Of a stretch of 64,000 bases of DNA, positions 1 to 7,882 are shown one piece after another. Numbering within the stretch: position 1 is the first letter of the stretch; every line of letters starts with the position of its first letter. Origin of the DNA: DATHTS01 sp041940425 (lineage in GTDB: Bacteria; Acidobacteriota; Blastocatellia; Pyrinomonadales; Pyrinomonadaceae); the NCBI GenBank assembly GCA_041940425.1, contig JBGTSF010000011.1, forward strand, positions 17,271 through 81,270. Direction: 5' to 3'. Made by a program: the position numbers and the translations under genes. The notes beneath the pieces were generated by a model. It was not told the DNA's origin. It did not search any database and saw only the letters and a program-made list of their open reading frames with translations.

Positions 1-192
1 AATTGCCCGTATCAGATCATCTCCGACCGCCGCGAAGCGATCTTTCAGGCAATCGCCAAAGCCAAACCGAACGATGTCGTCATCATCGCCGGGAAAGGTC
101 ACGAAACCTACCAGATCGTCGGCAATGAAAAATATCATTTCGACGACCGCGAGGTCGCTCTTGACGCTTTACGGGCGTTGGAAGAAAGGTAA
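1..192 (+). CDS. murE: UDP-N-acetylmuramyl-tripeptide synthetase, C-terminal end (partial)
   Basis: Only the last 63 codons are in the window; the reading frame is open from base 1 to a TAA at 190-192. The peptide carries the Mur-ligase C-terminal signature: IIAGKGHETYQ, then FDDREVALDAL. In MurE this region closes the amino-acid-binding domain that adds the third residue of the peptidoglycan stem peptide in the cytoplasm. The KGHE..Q / DDRE combination is typical of MurE rather than MurF, but substrate choice (meso-DAP or Lys) cannot be read because the deciding motif lies upstream of the window. A strong hairpin with a T run follows at 224-260, so this is probably the last gene of its transcript. 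Confidence 0.85.
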   Translation, partial: NCPYQIISDRREAIFQAIAKAKPNDVVIIAGKGHETYQIVGNEKYHFDDREVALDALRALEER

Positions 193-223
193 AGAAAACT
201 TCAGCCGGCAAAGTGAAATCGAA

Positions 224-260
224 AATAGAACGCTTTTTTGCTGGCGTTCTATTTTTTTTG
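224..260 (+). terminator. Rho-independent terminator after murE
   Basis: A 10-bp perfect stem (AATAGAACGC at 224-233 with GCGTTCTATT at 244-253) is followed by a run of T, 31 bp after the murE stop codon. Confidence 0.85.
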
Positions 261-324
261 GTCTTTATTGACTCTTTTCTCAAGTTAGGGCGTAAATTAT
301 GTCATAACAACATTTATGCTGAAA

Positions 325-555
325 GAGCGCTCCGCTTAAAATTTTCCGCCAACGCCTGATTGTTTTCCGCCAACGTCTAATTTTTTTGCGCCGATGCCTG
401 TTTGTTTTGAGCCGATGCCTGTTTGTTTTGAGCCGATGCCTGATTGCTTTGCGCCAACGCCAAAATGAATGCCGCCAATGCCGAAATGAATCGCGCCGAC
501 ACTCAAATGAATTGAGCCGGCGGCAAAATGATTTATGCCGATGCCTTTTTGAAAA
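325..555. repeat. Array A: about 11 contiguous 21-bp degenerate repeats
   Basis: Eleven exact 21-bp registers run end to end from 325. Ten of them share the core GCC-RAY-GCC (with slight variants); the first, at 325-345, is more divergent. The two bases before the core vary (CC, GC, GA or AT), and the rest of each unit is T-rich or AAATG-like. The array lies between the 3' ends of two convergent genes, murE and the L,D-transpeptidase. Read on the minus strand, the family is the same as array C at 52427-52671. Because 21 is a multiple of three, one frame stays open and gives a heptapeptide-like pattern; I regard that as a by-product, not a gene. There are no spacers and no cas genes. Confidence 0.9.
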
Positions 556-569
556 AGGCGGTCGGCATA
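534..569. other. Palindrome closing array A
   Basis: TATGCCGA at 534-541 pairs with TCGGCATA at 562-569, and inside that GCCTTTTT pairs with AAAAAGGC, giving a nearly perfect 36-bp hairpin. It takes in the last unit of array A and the flank next to the L,D-transpeptidase stop. It could end transcription from either side or mark the array boundary. Confidence 0.6.
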
Positions 570-596
570 ATTAAAGTTGGTTTTTTATCCTAAAAT

Positions 597-1904
597 TTAA
601 GATCGTTTGTTGGAATTGCTTTCCGATTTATCCGAACGGTTGACCGTATCGCGGAATTCGACCGCAACGCCTTTTTCGATTCTACTGCCGAGATCGAGCG
701 CGTCCCAGTTGGTCAGACGGATACAGCCGTGCGAGGTCGCGTAGCCGATGGTTTCCGGCGCGCTCGTGCCGTGAATGCCGTAATGCGGTTTTGAAAGATC
801 CATCCAGATCAAGCCGACCGCGTTGTTCGGTCCGGGAGGAATCTTCGCGTTCGGTCCGCTGCCCTCGTCGAGCAGAGCGGGCTGGTAATGCCACCACGGA
901 TTTCTGGCGATGGCGTTTATTTTATACTCGCCCGACGGCGACGGGTTGTATTCCGAACCGAGCGTCGAAGGATAATGGACGACGATTTTTCCATTTGAAT
1001 CCAGTCCGTGCAGGTAATGACCGCCATCTGAAATGACGATGCGCGCGACATCCGCTTTAGAATTTTCGACTTTCGTGCCTTTTTCGATAACCATCGGCGT
1101 CTGCAGATTCGGAACAAAAAGCGTATCGCCCGCCTTCAGATCGTTGAGCGAAACCTTCGGGTTCAGATGTTTCAAAAGCGCGGGCGAGATGTGAAACATT
1201 TCCGAGAGCTTTTCTTCGAGCGATTCGTAGCACATACAATCCATTTTCGCTTTTTCGTATATGTCGGAAGGTATTTTTTTGAACGGTCCTTCGACGTCTT
1301 TTTCCGACAATTTACGCTCGGTGATCAATTTTTCCGGCGTTCCGGCAAGCTCGATCATTTTTTGATACGTCTTTTGGTCAACCTCGCCGTTCGCCGGCAG
1401 ACCCTGCGCTTTTTGCAGCCAATAGACAGCCTTTTCCGTGTTCTTTCCCCATTTCGCGTCAATGATGCCGGGCGAAAAGTTCGTGCGGTCGAGCAGAAGC
1501 TGCGCGCGGAAAACCGAAGGACCTTCGGCATCGCCCGAAAGCGGCGTATATTGCTTCTGATTATTGACGTTTTCCGGCGTTACGTCGCTCCACTTCTCGG
1601 TGTTCTTTGTCTGGTTTTTCTCGGTCGAACCGTCAATCTGAACGAACTTTTTCCAGTCCTGATCCATCCGTCCGGCTTCGATCTGCTGTTCGGAAATGTT
1701 TTGTTCTTCGCCGAGCGGCGAAACTTCGCCCGAAGAGTCCGGGCTGGCTTCACTTACTGAATTGGAATTTGAGGCGGTATTAACATTCGCCGCATTCGCC
1801 GCGTTAGTGTTTTCCTTTGGAACGCAGGCTTGTAAAAGTATCAGGGAAAGCGCCGCGAGGAAAAGAAAATTTATCTTACTGAAATTTAGAAAGGTGTTCT
1901 GCAT
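597..1904 (-). CDS. Lipoprotein L,D-transpeptidase with PG-binding and YkuD domains
   Basis: 435 aa. The N-terminus is a lipoprotein signal peptide with the lipobox ending at Cys27 (LLQAC), so the protein should be anchored to a membrane facing the periplasm. After a Ser/Asn-rich linker come a peptidoglycan-binding helix domain (about 130-190), a LysM-like stretch (about 230-272, ending GDTLFVPN) and a YkuD catalytic domain (about 285-425). The active-site motif is plain: HGT at the start and SHGCIRL with Cys394. Such enzymes make 3-3 cross-links in peptidoglycan or attach proteins to it; which applies here cannot be read. It has its own transcript, converging on murE across array A. Confidence 0.9.
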   Translation of the reverse strand: MQNTFLNFSKINFLFLAALSLILLQACVPKENTNAANAANVNTASNSNSVSEASPDSSGEVSPLGEEQNISEQQIEAGRMDQDWKKFVQIDGSTEKNQTKNTEKWSDVTPENVNNQKQYTPLSGDAEGPSVFRAQLLLDRTNFSPGIIDAKWGKNTEKAVYWLQKAQGLPANGEVDQKTYQKMIELAGTPEKLITERKLSEKDVEGPFKKIPSDIYEKAKMDCMCYESLEEKLSEMFHISPALLKHLNPKVSLNDLKAGDTLFVPNLQTPMVIEKGTKVENSKADVARIVISDGGHYLHGLDSNGKIVVHYPSTLGSEYNPSPSGEYKINAIARNPWWHYQPALLDEGSGPNAKIPPGPNNAVGLIWMDLSKPHYGIHGTSAPETIGYATSHGCIRLTNWDALDLGSRIEKGVAVEFRDTVNRSDKSESNSNKRS

Positions 1905-2068
1905 TTATTGTCTAACTCCTGTGTATTGTTTTGATGCTTATAAAACTATCTGTAAATTAAGAGTGCAATAATTATTCCGAAGTAAAATTTTAAAAATATC
2001 TGCAAAGAATTTGAAGCTGTCTCAAAAACGGCAGAACAAATAATCGTGTAGCGTTGAAATGAATTTAG

Positions 2069-2341
2069 CCGTGGAATTATGGTTTTTGAAAATTAAATGT
2101 TCCAATAAAGGATTTTTCTGTCGCGTTAGCGACTAATTGAATTTAGCCGTGTGTTTCAACGCACGGGACATGATAAATACGGTAATCTGTCGCGTCAGCG
2201 ACAACTGAATTCAATTGTCGCTGACGCGACAAAACCACCTTATAAACTTAGACCGTGCAATAAATTACACGGCTAAAGTCAGATAATCGCTACGCGATAT
2301 TTTATTGATACATTTAATTTTCAAAAACCATAATTCCACGG
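2069..2341. repeat. MITE/REP-like element with perfect 32-bp terminal inverted repeats
   Basis: Bases 2069-2100 and 2310-2341 are perfect 32-bp inverted repeats. Inside is a second strong palindrome, where TGTCGCGTCAGCGACAA at about 2188 faces its complement ending at about 2232. The words TTTAGCCGTG and CACGGCTAAA recur in both orientations. The element has no coding capacity and no clear target-site duplication. It fills most of the 484-bp gap between the L,D-transpeptidase start and the M23 peptidase stop; I see nothing else there apart from the unmarked promoter of the transpeptidase. Confidence 0.8.
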
Positions 2342-2388
2342 GTGATTGATAAAACATTTCGCGCCCAAGCGAGCGACGGCAGATTCGG

Positions 2389-3090
2389 TTAATCAGTTTC
2401 GATCCCGTTCTTTAAGAGCGGAAACGGATTGATGCTCACGCCTTCGAAATAGCGGCTCGGATCATCGAGAACGGAGATGGCGAAATGCAGATGATAGTTT
2501 CCTTTAACGGCGTTTCCCGTGTCGCCGACATAGCCGATGACCGTGCCGCGCCGGACAAATTCTTTTTCCTGCAAACTTTCCGCCCGCCGCTGAAGATGCG
2601 CGTAATAATAGACCAATTTTTTATCCGCGCTGTATTGATAGATCGTGATGCCGCCGCGTTCGCTGTCGAAAAATTTGGCGATCTCGCCGTCGGCGGCGGC
2701 AAGCACGGGCGTGCCCTCGGGCGCGGGAATGTCTATCGCGTTATGCGCGCGTTCGCCGTCGCGCGGATCGTTGTAATTGTCCGTGAGCTGTTCGCGCTTA
2801 ACGCCTTTGACGGGAATCACAAGGCTGTGCGCCGGGTATTCGGCAAAGGGAGGCGAGGCAGTTTCGGGCGTCTGTGCAGGTTCGGCAGTTTCAGAAATTG
2901 ACGGGATCGGGAGCGGGGTCGGAACTTGTTTTTCAAATTCCGGCGCGGGAATCGTGTCGGGTTTCAGAGCGGAAATATCAGCCGTTCCCAATTTTATTTT
3001 TTCATAAATAAAAACGACTAATATAAAATGAAGAAAAATCAAATATATGACCAGCAGTGTTTTAGTCAAATATTTGCTAAACTTGCTCAT
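2389..3090 (-). CDS. M23 (LytM) family metallopeptidase, membrane-anchored
   Basis: 233 aa. A hydrophobic helix at about residues 10-30, with no cleavage site, suggests a membrane anchor with the rest in the periplasm. A Pro/Glu/Thr-rich linker precedes a LytM domain from about residue 90. Its zinc-site motifs are visible: HNAID near the start and YHLHFAI at the end, with ADGEI and GYVGDTGNA in between as usual for the fold. The family are peptidoglycan endopeptidases or, when degenerate, activators of amidases; all expected ligands are present here, so an active enzyme is likely. It is transcribed alone, divergent from the M15 peptidase gene at 3157. Confidence 0.85.
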   Translation of the reverse strand: MSKFSKYLTKTLLVIYLIFLHFILVVFIYEKIKLGTADISALKPDTIPAPEFEKQVPTPLPIPSISETAEPAQTPETASPPFAEYPAHSLVIPVKGVKREQLTDNYNDPRDGERAHNAIDIPAPEGTPVLAAADGEIAKFFDSERGGITIYQYSADKKLVYYYAHLQRRAESLQEKEFVRRGTVIGYVGDTGNAVKGNYHLHFAISVLDDPSRYFEGVSINPFPLLKNGIETD

Positions 3091-3156
3091 TGCTTAATCG
3101 TAAATTTTTGAAAAACTTAACGCAACAGAAGTTTTTACGCTTGCGGTCACCAAACG

Positions 3157-4257
3157 ATGAAAACGCTCATCTTTATAACAATCGGTTTTTTGATTTTCAG
3201 CCAGTCCGTCCGGTCGCAAGTAAACGCTTTGCCCAAAGAATGCGTTAAAATTCTCGACACTGTTTTTCCGTCCTGGCGATACGACAGCGATTGGGATTAC
3301 GAACGGACGCAAAATGCTCCGGCGGCTTATTCAGCCGATCTGAACGGCGACGGGAAAATTGACTACGGCGTTTTTATCGAATTTGCCGGACAAAAAAAAC
3401 TCGTGCTTTTCATCAAACAGAGAAAGGGCTTCAAGTATTTTGCGGTCGGGCGCGAAGCGGTTTTTGCCGCCGACGCGTCTCTGATGCGCGAGGTGAGAAT
3501 CGTACAAAAAGATATGGAAACAATATTTTTCGAAAATCTGCCGAAAGATTTCTCCGTGCCCAAAGATTCGTTCGGAATGAGAATTTTAAAGGAATACGGC
3601 GCGATGTTTGTCGGAAAAGGCGAACGGGTCGTGCCGAAAAATGTGATTTTCAGGGACGAAAAAGATGTCGCGGATTTTCAAAACACCTTGAGTATCAGCC
3701 GCGAAAAGATCGGCAGATTCGAGATCGAACTGCAAACTGCGGCGATGAACGCACTGAAAAACGCCGTCGCGGAAGCCGCCGCGAAAAATCTGAAGATCAC
3801 GACCAGAGATTACGATGCCGGACGGCGCAGTTACGGCGAAACCGTCGGTCTCTGGTTTAGCCGCGTCGAACCCGCGCTCGATTTCTGGACTTCAAACGGG
3901 AAACTCTCTGTCTTCGACGCCGACCGGCTCAGAAAAATCTCACTTTCGGAACAGATCGCGGAAATTTTCAAGCTCGAAGAACAGGGAATTTATTTCAGCA
4001 AGGATTTGTCAAAGCCGATCATGTATTCGGTCGCGCCGCCCGGAACTTCGCAGCATCTTTCGATGCTCGCCGTGGACATCAATGAATACAATTCCCCGGC
4101 AATTCAGCAGATCATGGCGCGAAACGGCTGGCATCAGACCGTTATTTCCGACCTGCCGCATTTCACGTATCTCGGCGCGGTCGAATCGGAGCTTCCCGCG
4201 CTGGGGCTGAAAAAGGTCAGTTCGGGCGGGCGTTTTTACTGGATTCCGAATTTGTAA
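3157..4257 (+). CDS. Secreted protein with M15-type (VanY/DacY-like) peptidase C-terminus
   Basis: 366 aa with a cleavable signal peptide (about residues 1-21). Residues 22-250 are not recognised. The C-terminal 80 residues carry the zinc signature of D-Ala-D-Ala carboxypeptidases of family M15: SQHLSMLAVDI (His300, Asp307), then GWH and PHFTYLG (His335). The family trims peptidoglycan stem peptides. The usual Gly after SxH is replaced here, so substrate range is uncertain. The stop is 4 bp from the next start, suggesting co-transcription with the MBL-fold gene. The gene belongs to a local group of cell-wall enzymes (murE, L,D-transpeptidase, M23). Confidence 0.75.
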   Translation: MKTLIFITIGFLIFSQSVRSQVNALPKECVKILDTVFPSWRYDSDWDYERTQNAPAAYSADLNGDGKIDYGVFIEFAGQKKLVLFIKQRKGFKYFAVGREAVFAADASLMREVRIVQKDMETIFFENLPKDFSVPKDSFGMRILKEYGAMFVGKGERVVPKNVIFRDEKDVADFQNTLSISREKIGRFEIELQTAAMNALKNAVAEAAAKNLKITTRDYDAGRRSYGETVGLWFSRVEPALDFWTSNGKLSVFDADRLRKISLSEQIAEIFKLEEQGIYFSKDLSKPIMYSVAPPGTSQHLSMLAVDINEYNSPAIQQIMARNGWHQTVISDLPHFTYLGAVESELPALGLKKVSSGGRFYWIPNL

Positions 4258-4261
4258 AATA

Positions 4262-5353
4262 ATGAAAAAATGGTTTTTCAGAATTTTAATCGCTATTGTT
4301 TTGCTCGTCGTCATCGTGCTGACATCGGCGTTTGTCTTGGAGAAAATTGACAGCGTGAAAATCGAAAAATACGTCACAAATGAAAATTTAAAAACCGTCA
4401 AAGCCGATTGGCAGGGAACGCCGGTTGATCAGAAAGGGCGTTTTGTAAACGTCGAGCATCCTTTTTTGCCGAAAATAACGGATTTGCTGAAATGGCAGCT
4501 AAGCGCAAATCAATTCAAAGAAGAAAAACAAAATGATACCGAAAGATTGCAGATTTTCGATCCGGCAAATTTTTTGGGCGGCGAAAAAGACGGCATTCTC
4601 TGGCTCGGACACGCTTCGGTTTTTATTCGTCTTGATGGAAAAACTATCTTGATTGATCCGGTTTTCGGCGAGCCGTCGTTTATTGACAGATTCGTCGAAG
4701 TGCCGAATCCGATCGAGAAAATAAAGCGCGTTGACTACATTCTCGTCACGCACGATCACCGCGATCACTGCGACGAAACGACTTTGAAAAGCCTTGCCGA
4801 AAAGTTTCCGAACGCGAAATTTCTGGGCGGTTTGGAAATGCAGGATTTGTTTAACGATTGGAAAACCGGTTCGAACGAAGTGAAAAACGCGGGCTGGTAT
4901 CAGCAGTTTAATCTGGAAAGCGATTTGAAAATCTCATTCGTTCCCGTTCGCCACTGGTCGCGGCGAGGGCTGTTCGACACTAATCAGAGGCTCTGGGGCG
5001 GATATGTTGTCGAGGGCGCGGGAAAGAAAATCTATCATGGCGGCGATTCCGGTTACGGTTCGCATTACAGGGAACTTTTCGATACATTCGGTGCGATGGA
5101 TTATTTCATCATCGGCATCGGCGCGTATGAGCCGCGCTGGTTTATGCAGGCGAATCACAATAATCCTTCGGACGCAGTAAAAGCTTTTCAGGACGCGCAG
5201 GCGAAAATTCTCGTTCCGATGCATTACGGCACATTCAACCTGTCGGACGAACCGCCGAACCAGCCTCTAAGATTATTAAAACAGGAAGCTGAAAAAGCCG
5301 GATTGAGCGAAAAATTAAAACCTTTGCAGATAAATGAAAGTTTGAATTTTTAG
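4262..5353 (+). CDS. MBL-fold metal-dependent hydrolase, NAPE-PLD/UlaG-like
   Basis: 363 aa. The N-terminus has one hydrophobic segment (about 5-27), probably a membrane anchor. The metallo-beta-lactamase fold follows: LGHASVFIRLDGKTILIDP, then the metal motif THDHRDHCD (His164-x-His166-x-Asp168-His169), PVRHWSRRG, HGGDSGYG and the late histidine in PMHYGTF. This order, with the WxGGYVVEG strand, matches the NAPE-PLD-like branch of the family, whose members cleave phosphodiester or lactone bonds. The true substrate cannot be told. It starts 4 bp after the M15 gene and ends at the heptamer array at 5355. Confidence 0.8.
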   Translation: MKKWFFRILIAIVLLVVIVLTSAFVLEKIDSVKIEKYVTNENLKTVKADWQGTPVDQKGRFVNVEHPFLPKITDLLKWQLSANQFKEEKQNDTERLQIFDPANFLGGEKDGILWLGHASVFIRLDGKTILIDPVFGEPSFIDRFVEVPNPIEKIKRVDYILVTHDHRDHCDETTLKSLAEKFPNAKFLGGLEMQDLFNDWKTGSNEVKNAGWYQQFNLESDLKISFVPVRHWSRRGLFDTNQRLWGGYVVEGAGKKIYHGGDSGYGSHYRELFDTFGAMDYFIIGIGAYEPRWFMQANHNNPSDAVKAFQDAQAKILVPMHYGTFNLSDEPPNQPLRLLKQEAEKAGLSEKLKPLQINESLNF

Positions 5354-5354
5354 A

Positions 5355-5575
5355 GCGTGATAGGTAATACGTGATAGGCGAAAAGCGCGATACGCGATAC
5401 GTAATACGTAATACGTTATACGTTATGCGTGATACATGATACGTAATACGTGATACGTAATAAGTGATACGCGATAAGGAAGGATAATAGATAAAAAACT
5501 CTTTTGATAAATCCAGACCGACTTTCAATTTCTAAAGAACGTATTGCGTAACACGTATCGCGTATTACGAAATAA
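5355..5575. repeat. Heptamer tandem array (GTRATAC-type) with an inverted part
   Basis: From 5355 to about 5480 the sequence is a run of 7-bp units of the form GTAATAC, GTGATAC and GCGATAC. After about 60 bp of ordinary sequence, a shorter inverted set follows at 5539-5575, ending just before malQ. A TTG in this second part would extend malQ by 12 codons, but those codons are repeat and are rejected as a start. Confidence 0.85.
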
Positions 5576-5579
5576 TACT

Positions 5580-7103
5580 ATGAAATTTCCGAGAGCGAGC
5601 GGCATTCTGCTGCATCCGACATCACTGCCTTCAGATTACGGCGTTGGCGATCTGGGCAAAAATGCTTATAAATTCGTTGATTTTCTCGAATCGGCGCGGC
5701 AGACTTACTGGCAGATTTTGCCTCTGGGACCGACCGGCTACGGCGATTCGCCGTATCAAGCGTTTTCCGCTTTTGCCGGAAATACGAATATGATCTCGCC
5801 CGAACTTCTCGTCAAAGACGGATTTTTGACCATGGAAGAAATAAATCAAAAACCGGATTTTCCGGTCGGGCGCGTAGATTTCGGAAAACTTTACGATTGG
5901 AAAAATCATATTCTCGCGCTCGCTTTTGAAAGATTCCGCCAATCAGAAGATGCTGATTTGCGCGAAAGATTTGAAACTTTTGTTTGGGAAGAAAACTCTT
6001 GGCTCGATGATTACGCTTTGTTTCGCGCGATCAAAAAATCGCAAGATCAACGGCTCTGGCTCGAATGGGACGAACCTTTAAAATTGCGCGACGAAGCGGC
6101 ACTCGAACAGGCGCGTGAAAATTTGCGCGGCGAAATACTTTTGCAAAAATTTCAGCAGTGGCTTTTCTTTCGGCAATGGTCGGATTTAAAGAATTACGCG
6201 AACGAAAAAAATATAAAGATCGTCGGCGACGTGCCGATTTTTATCTCGCTCGATTCATCGGACGTTTGGTGCAATCCGCAGGAATTTAAATTGAATGCGG
6301 ACGGTTCGCCGAAGACGGTCGCCGGAGTTCCGCCCGATTATTTTTCCGCCACCGGACAGCTTTGGGGAAATCCGATCTATGATTGGGAAAAGATGAAAGC
6401 CGACGGTTTTCGCTGGTGGATTTCGCGCGTCAAAGCGACATTAAAAACGGTTGATGTCGTTCGCGTTGACCATTTTCGCGGTTTCGCCGCCGCGTGGGAA
6501 GTTCCGGGCGGCGACAAAACGGCGGTCAACGGCGAATGGGTTGATGTTCCCGGAATGGAACTTTTTACCGCTCTAAAAAGCGAAATCGGCGAGCTGCCTT
6601 TTTGGGCGGAAGATTTGGGCGTAATAACGCCCGATGTTGAACATCTGCGCGATTCGTTCGGTTTTCCCGGAATGCGAATTTTGCAATACGGCTTCGGCGG
6701 CGATGCGAAAAATCACGATCTGCCGCATAATTATATAAAAAATTCGGTCGCTTATACCGGAACGCACGACAACGACACGGTAGTCGGCTGGTTTAATTCG
6801 GGAGTCGGAAAAGGCTCGACACGCGATAACTTGCAGATTGATCGGGAACGCGCATTTTGTTTGAAATACTTAAACTCCGACGGTACGGAAATTCAATGGG
6901 ATTTCATCCGCGCCGTCTGGTCGTCGGTCGCAAATACGGCAATCGCGCCGATGCAGGATTTATTAGGACTCGGAAACGAAGCGCGTATGAATCTGCCGGC
7001 TTCGAGTTTGGGAAACTGGAACTGGCAAAGCGTCGAAGATGATTTTTCCGGTAAAACGGCGGAAAGATTGCTTGAACTGACGGAAGTTTTCGGGAGAGTT
7101 TGA
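5580..7103 (+). CDS. malQ: 4-alpha-glucanotransferase (amylomaltase)
   Basis: 507 aa from ATG 5580; a TTG 12 codons upstream lies in heptamer repeat and is not used. This GH77 enzyme moves alpha-1,4-glucan segments between maltodextrins or glycogen chains in the cytoplasm. Family landmarks in order: RASGILLHPTSLPS at the N-terminus, LGPTGYGDSPYQ, VDHFRGF with nucleophile Asp297, AEDLGVI (acid/base region), then GTHDNDTVVGW near the end. Length is normal for the family. No other glycogen gene is adjacent. The following small membrane-protein gene begins 3 bp after the stop, so they are probably co-transcribed. Confidence 0.95.
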   Translation: MKFPRASGILLHPTSLPSDYGVGDLGKNAYKFVDFLESARQTYWQILPLGPTGYGDSPYQAFSAFAGNTNMISPELLVKDGFLTMEEINQKPDFPVGRVDFGKLYDWKNHILALAFERFRQSEDADLRERFETFVWEENSWLDDYALFRAIKKSQDQRLWLEWDEPLKLRDEAALEQARENLRGEILLQKFQQWLFFRQWSDLKNYANEKNIKIVGDVPIFISLDSSDVWCNPQEFKLNADGSPKTVAGVPPDYFSATGQLWGNPIYDWEKMKADGFRWWISRVKATLKTVDVVRVDHFRGFAAAWEVPGGDKTAVNGEWVDVPGMELFTALKSEIGELPFWAEDLGVITPDVEHLRDSFGFPGMRILQYGFGGDAKNHDLPHNYIKNSVAYTGTHDNDTVVGWFNSGVGKGSTRDNLQIDRERAFCLKYLNSDGTEIQWDFIRAVWSSVANTAIAPMQDLLGLGNEARMNLPASSLGNWNWQSVEDDFSGKTAERLLELTEVFGRV

Positions 7104-7106
7104 GAA

Positions 7107-7463
7107 GTGGAAAATCTAAAGTTTCAAATAGCGTATGTCGCAGTTTTGGCATTTGTATCGGCGGCATTTTTGCCGATTTATTTAATGCGCCGTAGAATGC
7201 GGAGAATGGCGGAAGACGATCTAAAAAGAATTAGTTTTGACGATTGGAAAAATCAGATAAAATCGGGCGCGTATATCCGTCTGATATGCTATAACCTTTG
7301 GGGATTGATCTTGATCGGGTTTTTGATTTACAACTACCGTTTGGTTATAGAAAATGGCGTTGATCTTGTTACCGTTTTTATTTTGATCGTCGCGTTTTCT
7401 TATATGTTCGCCGGGTTTTACGTCTTTAAAACTGAGATGAAGAAGCTCGTAATTGAAAGTTAA
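7107..7463 (+). CDS. Small membrane protein, unknown function
   Basis: 118 aa from GTG 7107, 3 bp after malQ. A hydrophobic segment begins the protein (about 7-25), a basic patch (RRRMRRM) follows, and two more hydrophobic segments lie at about 62-80 and 90-108. I recognise no family. The close spacing and the following two still smaller membrane proteins suggest a single transcript with malQ. Confidence 0.6.
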   Translation: MENLKFQIAYVAVLAFVSAAFLPIYLMRRRMRRMAEDDLKRISFDDWKNQIKSGAYIRLICYNLWGLILIGFLIYNYRLVIENGVDLVTVFILIVAFSYMFAGFYVFKTEMKKLVIES

Positions 7464-7514
7464 TTATTATGAAAATTAGCTTATAACACGGGAAATTTTT
7501 ACAGAGAAACATTT

Positions 7515-7685
7515 ATGAGAAATGAACTACTCTACGCGCTCGTTTTTTCTGTTGTGTTTTTTCTTAGCGGATTAGTGTTTGCTGTTCATCAAAAGAACAG
7601 CGGCGCGATAATAATTTCCGCGGCGATTATTTTATCTGCCGTTTCGATTTGTATAAAACTTGAGAATTTAAATAAAAATAAATGA
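7515..7685 (+). CDS. 56-aa two-helix membrane protein, unknown
   Basis: Open frame from ATG 7515 to TGA 7683-7685. The translation begins MRNELLYALVF and is nearly all hydrophobic, with two helices separated by HQKNSG. Its stop overlaps the next start in an ATGA, which supports both being real genes. No family recognised. Confidence 0.5.
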   Translation: MRNELLYALVFSVVFFLSGLVFAVHQKNSGAIIISAAIILSAVSICIKLENLNKNK

Positions 7686-7861
7686 AACCACTTTCAATAA
7701 TCGCATTGTTTTTTGCCGCGTTCCTGATCTTTCTCGGCATTTCGTCGAGGCAGGCTTCGGGCGGTTTGAGTTACGCCGTGATGGTCGCGGGGTTTTTGAT
7801 TTTAATATTTCTGGCTGTGGTTTGGGGAATTTATTTCGTCAAGCAGAAAAAAAACGTTTAA
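7682..7861 (+). CDS. 59-aa two-helix membrane protein, unknown
   Basis: Starts in a 4-bp ATGA overlap with the preceding small gene. The product begins MKPLSIIALFF, has two hydrophobic helices joined by a short SSRQASGG loop, and ends in a basic tail. No family recognised. It converges on the NRAMP-like transporter gene, whose stop lies 22 bp away. Confidence 0.5.
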   Translation: MKPLSIIALFFAAFLIFLGISSRQASGGLSYAVMVAGFLILIFLAVVWGIYFVKQKKNV

Positions 7862-7882
7862 AGGTTTTCAGCTGGACAATTT

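Noticed and set aside
74..271. 65-codon plus-strand frame at the window start
   Set aside because: It is an out-of-frame reading of the murE end and runs into the terminator.
386..574. 62-codon frame with a Cys/Leu/Arg heptapeptide pattern
   Set aside because: It is the translation of the 21-bp array A; the pattern follows from the period and no ribosome site or relative supports it.
1167..1760. 197-codon plus-strand frame
   Set aside because: It is antisense to the L,D-transpeptidase gene and has no recognisable protein features.
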